NCBI GenBank assembly: GCA_031551135.1
Contig: JAVBOA010000019.1
Location: forward strand, 1 to 53,489
Length of the DNA stretch: 53,489 nucleotides
Source: JAITVM01 sp031551135
GTDB taxonomy: Bacteria > Bacillota > Clostridia > Lachnospirales > JAITVM01
Direction: 5' to 3'
The notes beneath the pieces are model-generated. The model saw only the letters and a list, made by a program, of their open reading frames with translations. It did no database searches and was not told where the DNA came from. The translations under genes and the position numbers were made by a program. Positions within the stretch are counted from its first letter, which is position 1; every line of letters begins with the position of its first letter. Positions 24,257 through 33,277 of this stretch are shown here, piece after piece.

Positions 24257-25789
24257 TTGGAATCATATCTTCGATTGCAAAACATATCAAAATCTTTTCA
24301 TGGAGTTAAAGCTTTGGACAATGTATCCGTTGATTTTAACAAATCTGAAATCCATGTTGTAATCGGTGAAAACGGCGCGGGAAAATCGACTTTGATGAAA
24401 ATTGCGGCAGGTCTTTATAAAAGGGACAGCGGCAGAGTAATCCTTGACGGAAAGGATGTAGATTTTAATAATCCTTTGGACGCAATCGCCAACGGTGTTT
24501 CGATGATTCACCAAGAGCTTTTGCCGATACCGTATCTTACTGTGGCCGAAAATATTTTTTTGGGCAGAGAGCCGCTTAATCCACTGGGATTGCTGGATAA
24601 AAAGCAATTGTATTCCAAAACCGAAAAATTGTTAAAAGAGATTAATATAGAAATCGACCCGTACAAAGAAATGCGCATGCTCAGTGTCGCACAAAAACAG
24701 CTTGTTGAGATTGCTAAAGCGGTATCGTTTAATTCAAAAATATTGATTATGGATGAGCCAACGTCGGCGATAAGCGATAAAGAAGTCGAAAAACTTTATG
24801 ATTTGATTTTCAAGCTGAAATCCGAAGGTGTCGCGCTTATATTTATTTCTCATAAATTGGATGAAATTTTTAAAGTTGCGGATAAAATTACGGTTTTACG
24901 GGACGGACAATACATAGGAACAAAAAATGCTTCCGATCTCACTCGGGATTCTTTGATTTCGATGATGATCGGACGGGAATTGACCAATATTTTCGAAAAA
25001 GAAAAAATCGATATCGGTGAAAAAATTCTTGAAGTAAAGAATTTAACACGCGGCGGCGAATTTGAAAATGTTAGTTTTTCACTGCATAAAAATGAAATAT
25101 TGGGCATTTCGGGTTTGATGGGGGCCGGCAGAACAGAAGTTGTAGAAGCAATTTTCGGATTACGAAAACTTGACAGCGGAGAAGTTTTTATAAAAGGGAA
25201 TCAAGTTTCGATAAAATGTGCAACTGATGCTCAAAACAACGGTATCGCTCTTATTCCGGAAGACAGAAAACAAAGAGGCCTCAATTTAAAGGACAGTACT
25301 GGTTTTAATATAAGCCTTTGCGATTTAAAAAGGCTCTGCAATTATGATGTTATCGATAAAAAGCGAGAGAATAAAGAAGTCCTCGAAAAGATAAAGGAGT
25401 TAAATGTAAAAGTAAAATCTCCAAAATCAGAAGTTGTTTCGCTCTCCGGCGGAAATCAGCAAAAAGTTGTTTTGGCAAAATGGCTGATGACAACTCCCGA
25501 AATTTTGATTATGGACGAACCGACGAGAGGAATCGATATCGGCGCGAAAACAGAAATTTATAAACTTATCGTGAATTTGGCGAAAGCTGGAAAATCCATT
25601 ATCATGGTTTCTTCGGAGCTTCCTGAGATAATCGGATTGAGCGACAGAGTTATTGTTTTATGTGAGGGGCAAGTTACCGGAGAATTATCCGGTGAAGATA
25701 TAAACCAAAAAGAAATCATGAAATACGCCACAAATAGTAATCTTGAGCAAAACTCAGATAATGGGAGGGTTTTAAGTGGAAGTCGTTAA
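24257..25789 (+). CDS. Monosaccharide ABC transporter ATP-binding protein (RbsA/MglA-like)
   Basis: About 510 residues from TTG 24257, seven bases after GGAGG; the ATG at 24251 directly abuts the SD. Two nucleotide-binding domains: the first has Walker A G-E-N-G-A-G-K-S-T, signature L-S-V-A-Q-K-Q and D-E-P-T-S-A; the second has the degenerate Walker A usual in the family (G-L-M-G-A-G-R-T-E), L-S-G-G-N-Q-Q-K and D-E-P-T-R-G-I-D. Powers uptake of a monosaccharide-like solute (CUT2). First of three importer genes behind the glycyl radical operon. Confidence 0.93.
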   Translation: MESYLRLQNISKSFHGVKALDNVSVDFNKSEIHVVIGENGAGKSTLMKIAAGLYKRDSGRVILDGKDVDFNNPLDAIANGVSMIHQELLPIPYLTVAENIFLGREPLNPLGLLDKKQLYSKTEKLLKEINIEIDPYKEMRMLSVAQKQLVEIAKAVSFNSKILIMDEPTSAISDKEVEKLYDLIFKLKSEGVALIFISHKLDEIFKVADKITVLRDGQYIGTKNASDLTRDSLISMMIGRELTNIFEKEKIDIGEKILEVKNLTRGGEFENVSFSLHKNEILGISGLMGAGRTEVVEAIFGLRKLDSGEVFIKGNQVSIKCATDAQNNGIALIPEDRKQRGLNLKDSTGFNISLCDLKRLCNYDVIDKKRENKEVLEKIKELNVKVKSPKSEVVSLSGGNQQKVVLAKWLMTTPEILIMDEPTRGIDIGAKTEIYKLIVNLAKAGKSIIMVSSELPEIIGLSDRVIVLCEGQVTGELSGEDINQKEIMKYATNSNLEQNSDNGRVLSGSR

Positions 25790-26720
25790 TGTCAAAGTAA
25801 AAGAAAACCTGTCGAGATATGGTATTTATTTTGCATTTTTAATTATGGTAATTCTGTTTTCGTTCTTTAATGCAAAATTTTTAACTCTAGGAAATATTAT
25901 AAATATTCTACGTCAGGTGTCGTTTAACTCCATTCTCGCTATGGGTATGACAATGGTTATTATTACGGGCGGTGTTGATTTGTCAGTTGGTTCGGTGCTG
26001 GCACTTTCGGCGGTTGTGACCGCTTCGCTAGTAAAAATTGACGGAGGTATTTTGCCTGTTCCGATTGCAATTCTTATTGGTTTGGCTATCGGTACACTTT
26101 GCGGACTTTTTAACGGCATTGTTATTACGAAAGGAAAACTAGCGCCGTTTATAACAACTATGGTTATGATGACAATAGCGCGTGGCGCGGCACAGTTATT
26201 CACAAAAGGACGACCTGTTTCGGGGCTTGATGAAAGCTTTTTATTTTTGGGTTCGGGTTTTATTCTCGGAATCCCTGTACCGATTTATATTTTATTGATA
26301 ATAGTTGCTATATCGTATTTTATTTTAAATAACACTCGTTTAGGAAGATACATATATGCGGTCGGCGGAAACGAGCAGGCGGCAGAAGCCTCCGGTATTA
26401 AGGTTTTCCGCACAAAATGGTTCGTTTATGCATTTTCCGGCACCATGGCTTCTTTGGTAGGAATAATTTTAACGGCAAGGCTGAATTCGGCGGCTCCGGT
26501 TTTGGGTTCGGGTTATGAACTGGACGCAATTGCGGCGGCTGTTATCGGCGGTACGTCTATGGAAGGCGGACGCGGTAAAGTTATCGGCACATTAATCGGT
26601 GCTCTGATTATCGGTACAATCAGCAACGGTCTTGATATTTTGAATGTTTCCGCTTATTGGCAGCAAATAATCAAAGGTCTGATTATTCTTGTTGCGGTTT
26701 TGCTTGATAAAAAAGAATAG
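25776..26720 (+). CDS. Monosaccharide ABC transporter permease (RbsC-like)
   Basis: 314 residues from GTG 25776, overlapping the ATPase gene by 14 nt, with SD GGGAGGG. Eight to ten membrane segments. The family motifs G-M-T-M-V-I-I-T-G-G-V-D-L-S-V-G-S and A-V-G-G-N-E-Q-A-A-E-A-S-G-I are present, as is G-G-T-S-M-E-G-G-R-G. CUT2 permeases carry ribose, xylose, galactose, inositol and similar solutes; the specificity cannot be read here. Confidence 0.93.
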   Translation: MEVVNVKVKENLSRYGIYFAFLIMVILFSFFNAKFLTLGNIINILRQVSFNSILAMGMTMVIITGGVDLSVGSVLALSAVVTASLVKIDGGILPVPIAILIGLAIGTLCGLFNGIVITKGKLAPFITTMVMMTIARGAAQLFTKGRPVSGLDESFLFLGSGFILGIPVPIYILLIIVAISYFILNNTRLGRYIYAVGGNEQAAEASGIKVFRTKWFVYAFSGTMASLVGIILTARLNSAAPVLGSGYELDAIAAAVIGGTSMEGGRGKVIGTLIGALIIGTISNGLDILNVSAYWQQIIKGLIILVAVLLDKKE

Positions 26721-26830
26721 GCAATTTTGGCCGAAGGGTCATTTAAAGCAGTTACAAAATGTGAGTATTGACTTAAAAAACTTGCTTTTAGTAAATTGCA
26801 TAAACAAAAAATTTAGGGAGGAACTAAATA

Positions 26831-27859
26831 ATGAAGTTTAAGAAAATTTTAGCAGCACTAATGGCAACAGCAACTATCGGAGTGATGAGCGCATGCTCTA
26901 CAGGCGAAACGCCTGCCGATAATGCATCAAAAGCACCGGAGACAACACAGCAAACAGAAGCAAGCGCAAGCGCGGACGCAGGAGATGCCGGCTCAGGGGA
27001 ACTCGTAATTGGTTGTACGCTTCAAAATTTATCAGAAGAATTTATGACTATGCTCAAAGGCGCAATGGAAATCAAATTGAAAGACTACGACAATGTTAAA
27101 CTTGTTGTGAACGACGCAGAAGGCAAACCGGATAAACAAGCTGCCCAATTGGATAGCTTTATTGCACAAAAAGTTGATGCCGTTATTATCTGCCCTGTTG
27201 ATGCCGATGCTTTAGCTCCTGCTGTTAAATCAGTTGCCGATGCCGGTATCCCGATTATAACTTGCAGTGCTGACGTTACCGGAGATATGGGTCAAGTTTG
27301 GGTTGGCTCTGAAAACGAAAACGGCGGCGAAATCGAAGCTCAATTTATTGCAGACAAATTAGGCGGAAAAGGCAATATCGCTGTACTTAGAGGACCTCTC
27401 GGCGCATTTGCGGAACAAGGAAGATTTAAAGGTTACGAAACCGTATTGGCAAAATATCCCGATATTAAAATCGTTTTTGACCAAACAGGAAACTGGCAGC
27501 GTGAAGAAGCTATGGCTCTTGTAGAAAACTGGCTGACTACCGGAACTCAAATCGACGCTATTCTTTGCCAAAATGACGGTATGGCTCTCGGAGCATTAGA
27601 AGCGGTTAAAGCTGCAAACAAAAAAGACAGCATAGTTATTGCAGGTATCGACGCTATCCAAGACGCTTTAGATTCTGTAAAAGCCGGTGAATTGGATGCA
27701 ACTTGCTTCCAAGATGCAATCGGTCAAGGTATGGGTGCTCTTGAAATGGCTGTAAAAGCCGCTAGCGGAGAGACTATTTCCCGTAATAATATTCCGTTCG
27801 AGCTTGTAACCAAAGAAAACGTTGACGGATATTATGACAGAATTAAACTTCCAAATTAA
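26831..27859 (+). CDS. Monosaccharide-binding lipoprotein (RbsB-like)
   Basis: 342 residues. Lipoprotein signal with M-S-A-C near residue 22, then a Thr/Ala/Gln-rich linker and a type 1 periplasmic-binding domain (ELVIGCTLQNLSEEFMTMLKGA; V-I-I-C-P-V-D-A-D-A; QNDGMALGALEA; V-I-A-G-I-D). Delivers the solute to the RbsC-like permease. The ATG has GGGAGGA as SD. Followed by a repeat copy and a hairpin. As the most specific part of the importer it is the best handle on the substrate of the neighbouring radical enzyme. Confidence 0.93.
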   Translation: MKFKKILAALMATATIGVMSACSTGETPADNASKAPETTQQTEASASADAGDAGSGELVIGCTLQNLSEEFMTMLKGAMEIKLKDYDNVKLVVNDAEGKPDKQAAQLDSFIAQKVDAVIICPVDADALAPAVKSVADAGIPIITCSADVTGDMGQVWVGSENENGGEIEAQFIADKLGGKGNIAVLRGPLGAFAEQGRFKGYETVLAKYPDIKIVFDQTGNWQREEAMALVENWLTTGTQIDAILCQNDGMALGALEAVKAANKKDSIVIAGIDAIQDALDSVKAGELDATCFQDAIGQGMGALEMAVKAASGETISRNNIPFELVTKENVDGYYDRIKLPN

Positions 27860-27872
27860 TAAATTTAAGTAT

Positions 27873-27967
27873 TGTAGAAAAAAATTTTTCACAGCGAAGC
27901 GTTCCCTGCAATGATTCAAGCACGGAATGAAATATTTTTTTCTATTCCTTATAGTGGAAATATTATA
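27873..27967. repeat. Palindromic repeat copy 5, left end missing
   Basis: TGTAGAAAAAAATTTTTCA, AGCGAAGCGTT, inner stem TTCCCTGC/GCACGGAA (one mismatch), AAATATTTTTTTCTA and right end GTGGAAATATTATA. Reverse orientation to copies 1-4. The left terminal arm is lost. Confidence 0.8.
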
Positions 27968-27977
27968 ATATAAAAGC

Positions 27978-28008
27978 AAACCCGGTAAATCTTTTGATTC
28001 CCGGGTTT
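27978..28008. terminator. Hairpin between convergent genes
   Basis: AAACCCGG (27978-27985) and CCGGGTTT (28001-28008). On minus it is followed by GCTTTTATATT, suiting the regulator gene at 28033; it can also stop transcription from the importer genes. Confidence 0.65.
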
Positions 28009-28032
28009 ATTAGGTTCTATGGCTTTTTGTAA

Positions 28033-29571
28033 TTAATTAGAAATACTATGAATTAGGGCTTCCAAAAATTGTCCCGCTTCATCATCCGTCATGATTGGAG
28101 AATCGGTCATACTGCGCTGTTTCTCAGAGAGCAACTCGTTTGTAATAAAATCATAAATCGAAGTTGATATTTTTGAGTCTCTGTATAGGGACTGCTGATA
28201 TAAAGTGTTCGGGTTTCCCGACATAGTGACAAACAAAAACTCGCCTCGATAGATAATAAAAGAATACATTGGAAACTGATAGCCTTTTTTTAAGACATAG
28301 TAAGCTTGTTGACTGCTTTGAGATTTTTTTCCGAGCCGTTCATAAACAGAGGTTAATTGATTGAGCACTTCTTCCAAAGTAAAATGCTGTTCAAATAATT
28401 CCGAAGGCAAGGTCTGCATACTATTTGCAAACTGCTCAAGTCCGTCTGCACTGATAATATTTTGCTGACCGGATAATTCATTTGTTTGATATCTTTTCCT
28501 CAGCCCGTCGATACCTTTTTTTATTACGTCTTCGGCAGAAAAAATCTTGTAAATTCCGTTTGGATCCAGAATCTGCCTTGCATGATTCAACATTTTCGAC
28601 TTATCTTTTTCGTCTTGTTTGGCGTTGCAGAGCCGTTCAAATACTCCGTCCCAATTTTCCGGTAAAATACAATCAAAGCAAAAGTCGTAACTGATGAGAA
28701 TTCTTGAGGTTTTTTCGGAGGCGGAAAGCATGATTTCGGTGCTGAGCATCGGGTTCGCCAAAGATTGAAAAGTCGGCAACTCTTTTTTTTGCATAAAAAG
28801 ATAAAGCAGAGTATCGGTGAAAGAATAAATATGACCAATTCCGTATGTATCAAAACTAAATATCATAAACTTATAATCTTTTTGGTCCAAAACTTTGTAT
28901 TTCAAAACTGCGTAATTAGTCATTCCCCATGGGTTGCCGGTCATGTCGGTCGGCTCTATTTGGTAATCGGTAAAAAAACCCAAAAACGGCAGGGCTGTTT
29001 TGAATAAGCGCAGACGCTCCGGCATGCTCTGGTCGTAATCGTCCTTGTTTACATAGTGAATAATCTTGAAAACGGATTTTTCGGGGCAAAGAATTTTATT
29101 TTGCACACTCGACAGCAAAAGGATGAGTCTTGATGTAATGATTTCGGAAGTAGAATTAAATATAGAAATATAAAATTCATTTTTATCATCAGTTATAGGC
29201 ATTTCCCTAAAGATGGCGTCTGCGAACTGGTTAGCGGTAACAATGCTGGCACTCTGGGACTGAGCGTCAAAAAATTCGAATGTTCCAAAATCCAATCCGG
29301 CAGGAACGATTGGCTTCAAAAAAATAATTGATTGAATAATGTCCTGTGTTCCGGGTTTATCTGTTTGAAATGAGAAAAGCACCTGTTTTTGTTCCGCGTC
29401 TAATTGCAATGCGTTTGAGATTTTTTCAAGTTCGTTTGCGCTGAATTTCGAAGGCTCTTTTGCAAAACGGTAGAACCTCGAACGATTAATATCAGATTTA
29501 GATAAAAAAATATCTACTGGCATATTAATGGATTTCATCTGGTCTGTTACGAAAGAAAGAAAGTTTTCCAT
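28033..29571 (-). CDS. Large HTH-containing protein, unidentified regulator
   Basis: About 512 residues from ATG 29571 (SD GGAGGCG; a TTG at 29586 overlaps the SD and is unlikely). Residues about 15-65 resemble a Cro/C1-type HTH (VDIFLSKSDINRSRFYRFAKEPSKFSANELEKISNALQL). The remaining 440 residues have no domain that I recognise: no signal peptide, no membrane segment, no kinase or phosphorelay motif. Divergent from the exported duplicated proteins at 29863 and 31198, it may control them or act elsewhere. Transcription factor role is inference from the HTH. Confidence 0.6.
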   Translation of the reverse strand: MENFLSFVTDQMKSINMPVDIFLSKSDINRSRFYRFAKEPSKFSANELEKISNALQLDAEQKQVLFSFQTDKPGTQDIIQSIIFLKPIVPAGLDFGTFEFFDAQSQSASIVTANQFADAIFREMPITDDKNEFYISIFNSTSEIITSRLILLLSSVQNKILCPEKSVFKIIHYVNKDDYDQSMPERLRLFKTALPFLGFFTDYQIEPTDMTGNPWGMTNYAVLKYKVLDQKDYKFMIFSFDTYGIGHIYSFTDTLLYLFMQKKELPTFQSLANPMLSTEIMLSASEKTSRILISYDFCFDCILPENWDGVFERLCNAKQDEKDKSKMLNHARQILDPNGIYKIFSAEDVIKKGIDGLRKRYQTNELSGQQNIISADGLEQFANSMQTLPSELFEQHFTLEEVLNQLTSVYERLGKKSQSSQQAYYVLKKGYQFPMYSFIIYRGEFLFVTMSGNPNTLYQQSLYRDSKISTSIYDFITNELLSEKQRSMTDSPIMTDDEAGQFLEALIHSISN

Positions 29572-29862
29572 AATAAACGCCTCCAAAATTTTATTTTCTT
29601 ATAATATATCACGCGAATAATATTTTATCAATATTTCTGTTGAATTTGGAAAAAATATTAAAATTAATATTAAAACAGTTTCAAATAATATGATATTATT
29701 GAAACTTAATTTGAAATTCAATTGACTTTTATTTTATACTATTGTAGAATAGCGTTATACGATACGGATAAAAGATTTTTATGAGCACTATAAAGAATAT
29801 TTAATAACTCTATGATAAATAAATTTCGATGCAAGTATATATCAAAGAGGAGTGTTTTTAGT

Positions 29863-31137
29863 ATGAAAAGAAAAATTTTTACGTACCTATCTTTAATGAT
29901 CGCCGCCGTCATGCTGATGTTTCAAAATGTGACTGCGGTTTATGCCTATGACAAACCGGAGCTAAAATCTGCATCTATAAGTAAATATGGAATTTACGGA
30001 ATCGATGCAAGCGGCAAAATCTTTTATTGGCAATATGCGGATGACCTTGCAAAACAGGTTATGCCCGATGTCAAAAATCCAATGCATGTTGAAGCCGCTG
30101 ATACCAGATCAGATTTAGGAACAAGATATTTGATTGGTGAATATGCGCTCACGTCGGACGGAAGTATTTATTACAGAAGAGTCGGAGATACTTCGTCTCA
30201 AAAAATGAATATTTCCGGAGTTGTTCAAATGTGCTTCGGATGGAACTTTGCTACCTTGGTTAAAAACGACGGAACTCTTTGGTACAAGCCGATTAGATAT
30301 TCTGAAGTGGACTTACCTACGCCGACACCTTTTGTACAATTGAAAGATTTTTCAAATATCAGCAGAGTATTTTTATATGATGTGGACGATTATTTATTCT
30401 ATGCGGCAGTCAGCAAAGATGGAAAAGCTTGGAGTTTTAACGAAAACGGAGGAGAAAAAACTGCTCTTAACGGTAAGTTATTGGAAGATGTGCTTTCGGT
30501 GCCCGAGCAACATTTTGTAAAAGAAAACGGGAAAAATTCTTACAGAACAAGCGAAGTTATTTTAATTCAGGAAGACGGCACTTTTCAGCTTGAATTATTT
30601 GACGGAACTTATACGATGAAAGCGGCAGACGGTCAGCCTTTCAAGCCAATGCTTCCAGATTATATGAAAACAAGCTCAAATCAAACAAATTCTCCTGCCG
30701 CAAAGACGGCCAGCCCTATCAAACTTTTTTTTAACGGAGAAGAATTAAAAACGGACGTAGCTCCTATAATCGAAAATGGAAGAACATATATACCGGCACG
30801 GGTTCTTTATGATGCAATCAATAACGAAGACCCTGCTGATGAATATAGAATCGAATGGAACGAAAAAGATAAAACAATTAAAATTATCTGCGTATTTGAT
30901 TATTTATTATATCCTGAAATAACAACTACATTTACAGTCGGTAGCAAGACAGTTACGGATTCATACGGCGATGTCACTAATAAATTTGAAATGACAGACC
31001 CCGTTATTATACGCAATAACAGAGCGCTGATACCACTTAGGGCAGTAGCGGAAATGCTGGAATGCGAAGTAAATTGGGACGAGAACGCGCGCACCGTAAA
31101 TATTAAGTACGACGTTTTCGGCGGTATGCAAGGTTGA
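29863..31137 (+). CDS. Exported protein with RCC1-like region and copper-amine-oxidase N-domain (copy 1)
   Basis: About 424 residues from ATG 29863 after GAGGAG. Sec signal peptide with cleavage near A-V-Y-A/Y-D. The middle (about residues 30-270) has repeats of the form Y-G-I-D-A-S-G-K-I-F-Y-W, L-T-S-D-G-S-I-Y-Y and L-V-K-N-D-G-T-L-W-Y, a beta-propeller-like (RCC1) pattern. The C-terminal 130 residues are a Cu_amine_oxidN1-type domain (I-K-L-F-F-N-G-E-E-L, P-I-I-E-N-G-R-T-Y-I-P-A-R, N-R-A-L-I-P-L-R-A-V-A-E-M-L). Such domains are extracellular and wall-associated in Clostridia; it is not an oxidase. Confidence 0.8.
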   Translation: MKRKIFTYLSLMIAAVMLMFQNVTAVYAYDKPELKSASISKYGIYGIDASGKIFYWQYADDLAKQVMPDVKNPMHVEAADTRSDLGTRYLIGEYALTSDGSIYYRRVGDTSSQKMNISGVVQMCFGWNFATLVKNDGTLWYKPIRYSEVDLPTPTPFVQLKDFSNISRVFLYDVDDYLFYAAVSKDGKAWSFNENGGEKTALNGKLLEDVLSVPEQHFVKENGKNSYRTSEVILIQEDGTFQLELFDGTYTMKAADGQPFKPMLPDYMKTSSNQTNSPAAKTASPIKLFFNGEELKTDVAPIIENGRTYIPARVLYDAINNEDPADEYRIEWNEKDKTIKIICVFDYLLYPEITTTFTVGSKTVTDSYGDVTNKFEMTDPVIIRNNRALIPLRAVAEMLECEVNWDENARTVNIKYDVFGGMQG

Positions 31138-31197
31138 TTTTCCGATTTATGAATAGAAGGATAAACATGGAATATATCAAAGAGGAGTGTTTTTAGT

Positions 31198-31998
31198 ATG
31201 AAAAGAAAAATTTTTACGTACCTATCTTTAACAATCGCCGCTGTTATGCTGATGTTTCAAAATGTGACCGCGGTTTATGCCTATGACAAACCGGAACTAA
31301 AATCTGCATCTATAAGTAAATATGGAATTTACGGAATCGATGCAAGCGGCAAAATCTTTTATTGGCAATATGCGGATGACCTTGCAAAACAGGTTATGCC
31401 CGATGTCAAAAATTCGATGCATGTTGAAGCCGCTGATACCAGATCAGATTTAGGAACAAGATATTTGATTGGTGAATATGCGCTCACGTCGGACGGTCAG
31501 CCTTTCAAGCCTATGCTTACGGATTATATGAAATCCGGTTCGAATCAAACAAATACTCCGGCAATTGCGGTCAGCCCTATCAAACTTATTTTTAATGGAG
31601 AAGAATTAAAAACGGACGTAGCTCCTATAATCGAAAATGGAAGAACATATTTACCGGCACGGGTTCTTTATGATGCAATCAACAACGAAGACCCTGCTGA
31701 TGAATATAGAATCGAATGGAACGAAAAAGATAAAACAATTAAAATTATCAGCGTATATGATTATTTATTACATCCTGAAATAGCTACTAATTTTACAGTC
31801 GGTAGCAAGACTGTTACTGTTTCATACGGCGATGTCACTAATAAATTTGAAATGACAGATCCCGTTATTATACGCAATAACAGAGCGCTGATACCACTTG
31901 GGGCAGTGGCAGAAATGCTGGAATGCGAAGTAAATTGGGACGAGAACGCGCGCACTGTAAATATTAAGTACGACGTTTTCGGGGGTATGGAAGGATAG
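31198..31998 (+). CDS. Exported copper-amine-oxidase N-domain protein (copy 2, internally deleted)
   Basis: 266 residues, almost identical to copy 1 in its leader, signal peptide, first 80 residues and C-terminal domain. The duplication includes the SD region (GAGGAGTGTTTTTAGT). Relative to copy 1, 471 bp (157 codons) are missing, with the junction at GACGG, which occurs at both deletion ends in copy 1 (30157 and 30628). The frame is kept, so a shorter protein without most of the propeller-like region is made. A further codon differs in the linker. Confidence 0.8.
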   Translation: MKRKIFTYLSLTIAAVMLMFQNVTAVYAYDKPELKSASISKYGIYGIDASGKIFYWQYADDLAKQVMPDVKNSMHVEAADTRSDLGTRYLIGEYALTSDGQPFKPMLTDYMKSGSNQTNTPAIAVSPIKLIFNGEELKTDVAPIIENGRTYLPARVLYDAINNEDPADEYRIEWNEKDKTIKIISVYDYLLHPEIATNFTVGSKTVTVSYGDVTNKFEMTDPVIIRNNRALIPLGAVAEMLECEVNWDENARTVNIKYDVFGGMEG

Positions 31999-32043
31999 TT
32001 CAAAGGGGCTCTTTTGGGGAGAGTTATATTTAACAAAAAGTAG

Positions 32044-32077
32044 AAAAGATGCTTCTTATTATAGATGCGTCTTTTTT
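32044..32077 (+). terminator. Rho-independent terminator
   Basis: AAAAGATGC (32044-32052) pairs with GCGTCTTTT (32067-32075, one G-T wobble), ending in a T run. Closes the duplicated pair. Confidence 0.7.
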
Positions 32078-32197
32078 ATATACAATGGACCATTTATCCA
32101 AAAATTTCAATTATACTTTTTAATTAAGTTTACGTATAATGTATCGTCAAAATAATTCGACAAAATAAATTGTCAGAAAAAGAAGGAGATGAAAATA

Positions 32198-32740
32198 ATG
32201 TCAATTAAACCGATACTTATAATTGCAAGTCTTTTGATTTTGTGCAGCTGCAACACAAGCAAAAACGATACAAACGCCATCAGTACCCAGACGGCTGCCG
32301 AAACAGCGCCAAGTTCAGATCCGAAAACTGAAATTACCGGTAATATTTTGTATGCTAACGACGATTACGGCTTTAGCGTTAATTTGCCGGAATCTTGGGA
32401 AAACTACAGTATTCAGGCGGAGTCATGGGAAGGGACTTCATCAGACTCAAACGGAAATTCGCAAATCTCTGAAACAGGGCCTTTGATTTCTGTGCGCCAT
32501 CCCGATTGGGCAGAGGATAAAAAGCGTCAGGATATTCCGATAATGATATTTACAATCGACCAATGGGAACGTTTGAATAATGACGAATTTCATATCGGAG
32601 CGGCTTCAGTTAATCCGTCTGAGCTTGCCCGAAACTCGAAATACGTCTTTGCATTGCCGGCAAGGTATAATTTCGCTTATCCCGAAGGCTTTGAAGAAGT
32701 TCAGCAAATTATAGACAGCGGTGCTGTAAATTCAAAATAA
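32198..32740 (+). CDS. Lipoprotein of unknown function
   Basis: About 180 residues from ATG 32198, nine bases after AAGGAG; an ATG at 32189 abuts the SD. Lipobox L-C-S-C at about residue 18, then a Thr/Ala/Ser linker. The mature domain (ILYANDDYGFSVNLPESWENYSI ... ISVRHPDWAEDKKRQDIPIMIFTIDQW) has the look of the small PsbP/DUF-type fold seen in clostridial lipoproteins, judged by its D-Y-G-F-S-V-x-L-P-x-S-W opening. Function unknown. Monocistronic, with a terminator after it. Confidence 0.75.
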   Translation: MSIKPILIIASLLILCSCNTSKNDTNAISTQTAAETAPSSDPKTEITGNILYANDDYGFSVNLPESWENYSIQAESWEGTSSDSNGNSQISETGPLISVRHPDWAEDKKRQDIPIMIFTIDQWERLNNDEFHIGAASVNPSELARNSKYVFALPARYNFAYPEGFEEVQQIIDSGAVNSK

Positions 32741-32751
32741 TTTATAAGCAA

Positions 32752-32790
32752 AAAAGATGCTTCCTAATAAAAAGAGGCATCCTTTATTTT
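32752..32790. terminator. Bidirectional terminator
   Basis: GATGCTTC (32756-32763) pairs with GAGGCATC (32774-32781, one wobble), flanked by an A run and TTTATTTT. Ends the lipoprotein gene and, on minus, lies downstream of rpsI. Confidence 0.7.
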
Positions 32791-32860
32791 TATAAATCGT
32801 AATATCGGAGATTTAAGAAAAATCCCGATAAATATTTTTGAGTTTCGAAAAAACGAAAAA

Positions 32861-33253
32861 CTATCTCTTCGAGAACTGTGGAGCACGGCGTGCGCCCTTG
32901 AGTCCATATTTCTTTCTTTCTTTCATGCGAGGGTCGCGTGTAAGAAAGCCTGCTTTTTTAAGCGAAAGTCTGAAATCGGAATCAACTTGAAGCAAAGCTC
33001 TCGAAATACCATGTCTAATCGCGCCTGCTTGACCTGTGTAACCGCCTCCAAAAACATTAACACGAATGTCATATTTAGAAGCAGTACCTGTAAGCTCAAG
33101 AGGTTGCCTGATGATAAGTTTAAGGGTTTCCAAACTGAAATAATTGTCGATATCCCTTTTATTAACGGTAATTTTTCCATTGCCGGGCACTAAATAAACC
33201 CTTGCAACAGATGATTTTCTTCTGCCTGTACCATAATATCTGGCTGCTGTCAT
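32861..33253 (-). CDS. rpsI: 30S ribosomal protein S9
   Basis: 130 residues, full length. The S9 landmarks are R-Y-Y-G-T-G-R-R-K-S-S-V-A-R-V, G-G-G-Y-T-G-Q-A-G-A-I-R-H-G-I-S-R-A-L, and the C-terminal K-K-Y-G-L-K-G-A-R-R-A-P-Q-F-S-K-R, whose final Lys-Arg reaches the P-site tRNA. Cotranscribed with rplM, 24 nt upstream; SD GGAGG. Confidence 0.98.
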   Translation of the reverse strand: MTAARYYGTGRRKSSVARVYLVPGNGKITVNKRDIDNYFSLETLKLIIRQPLELTGTASKYDIRVNVFGGGYTGQAGAIRHGISRALLQVDSDFRLSLKKAGFLTRDPRMKERKKYGLKGARRAPQFSKR

Positions 33254-33277
33254 AATTAAATAACCTCCTTCCGCCTA

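Noticed and set aside
20988..27859. Bacterial microcompartment locus for the glycyl radical enzyme
   Set aside because: No shell protein, aldehyde dehydrogenase or encapsulation peptide is visible; the N-terminus of the enzyme lacks an extension.
29863..31998. Copper amine oxidases
   Set aside because: Only the small N-domain is present; there is no catalytic domain or topaquinone motif.
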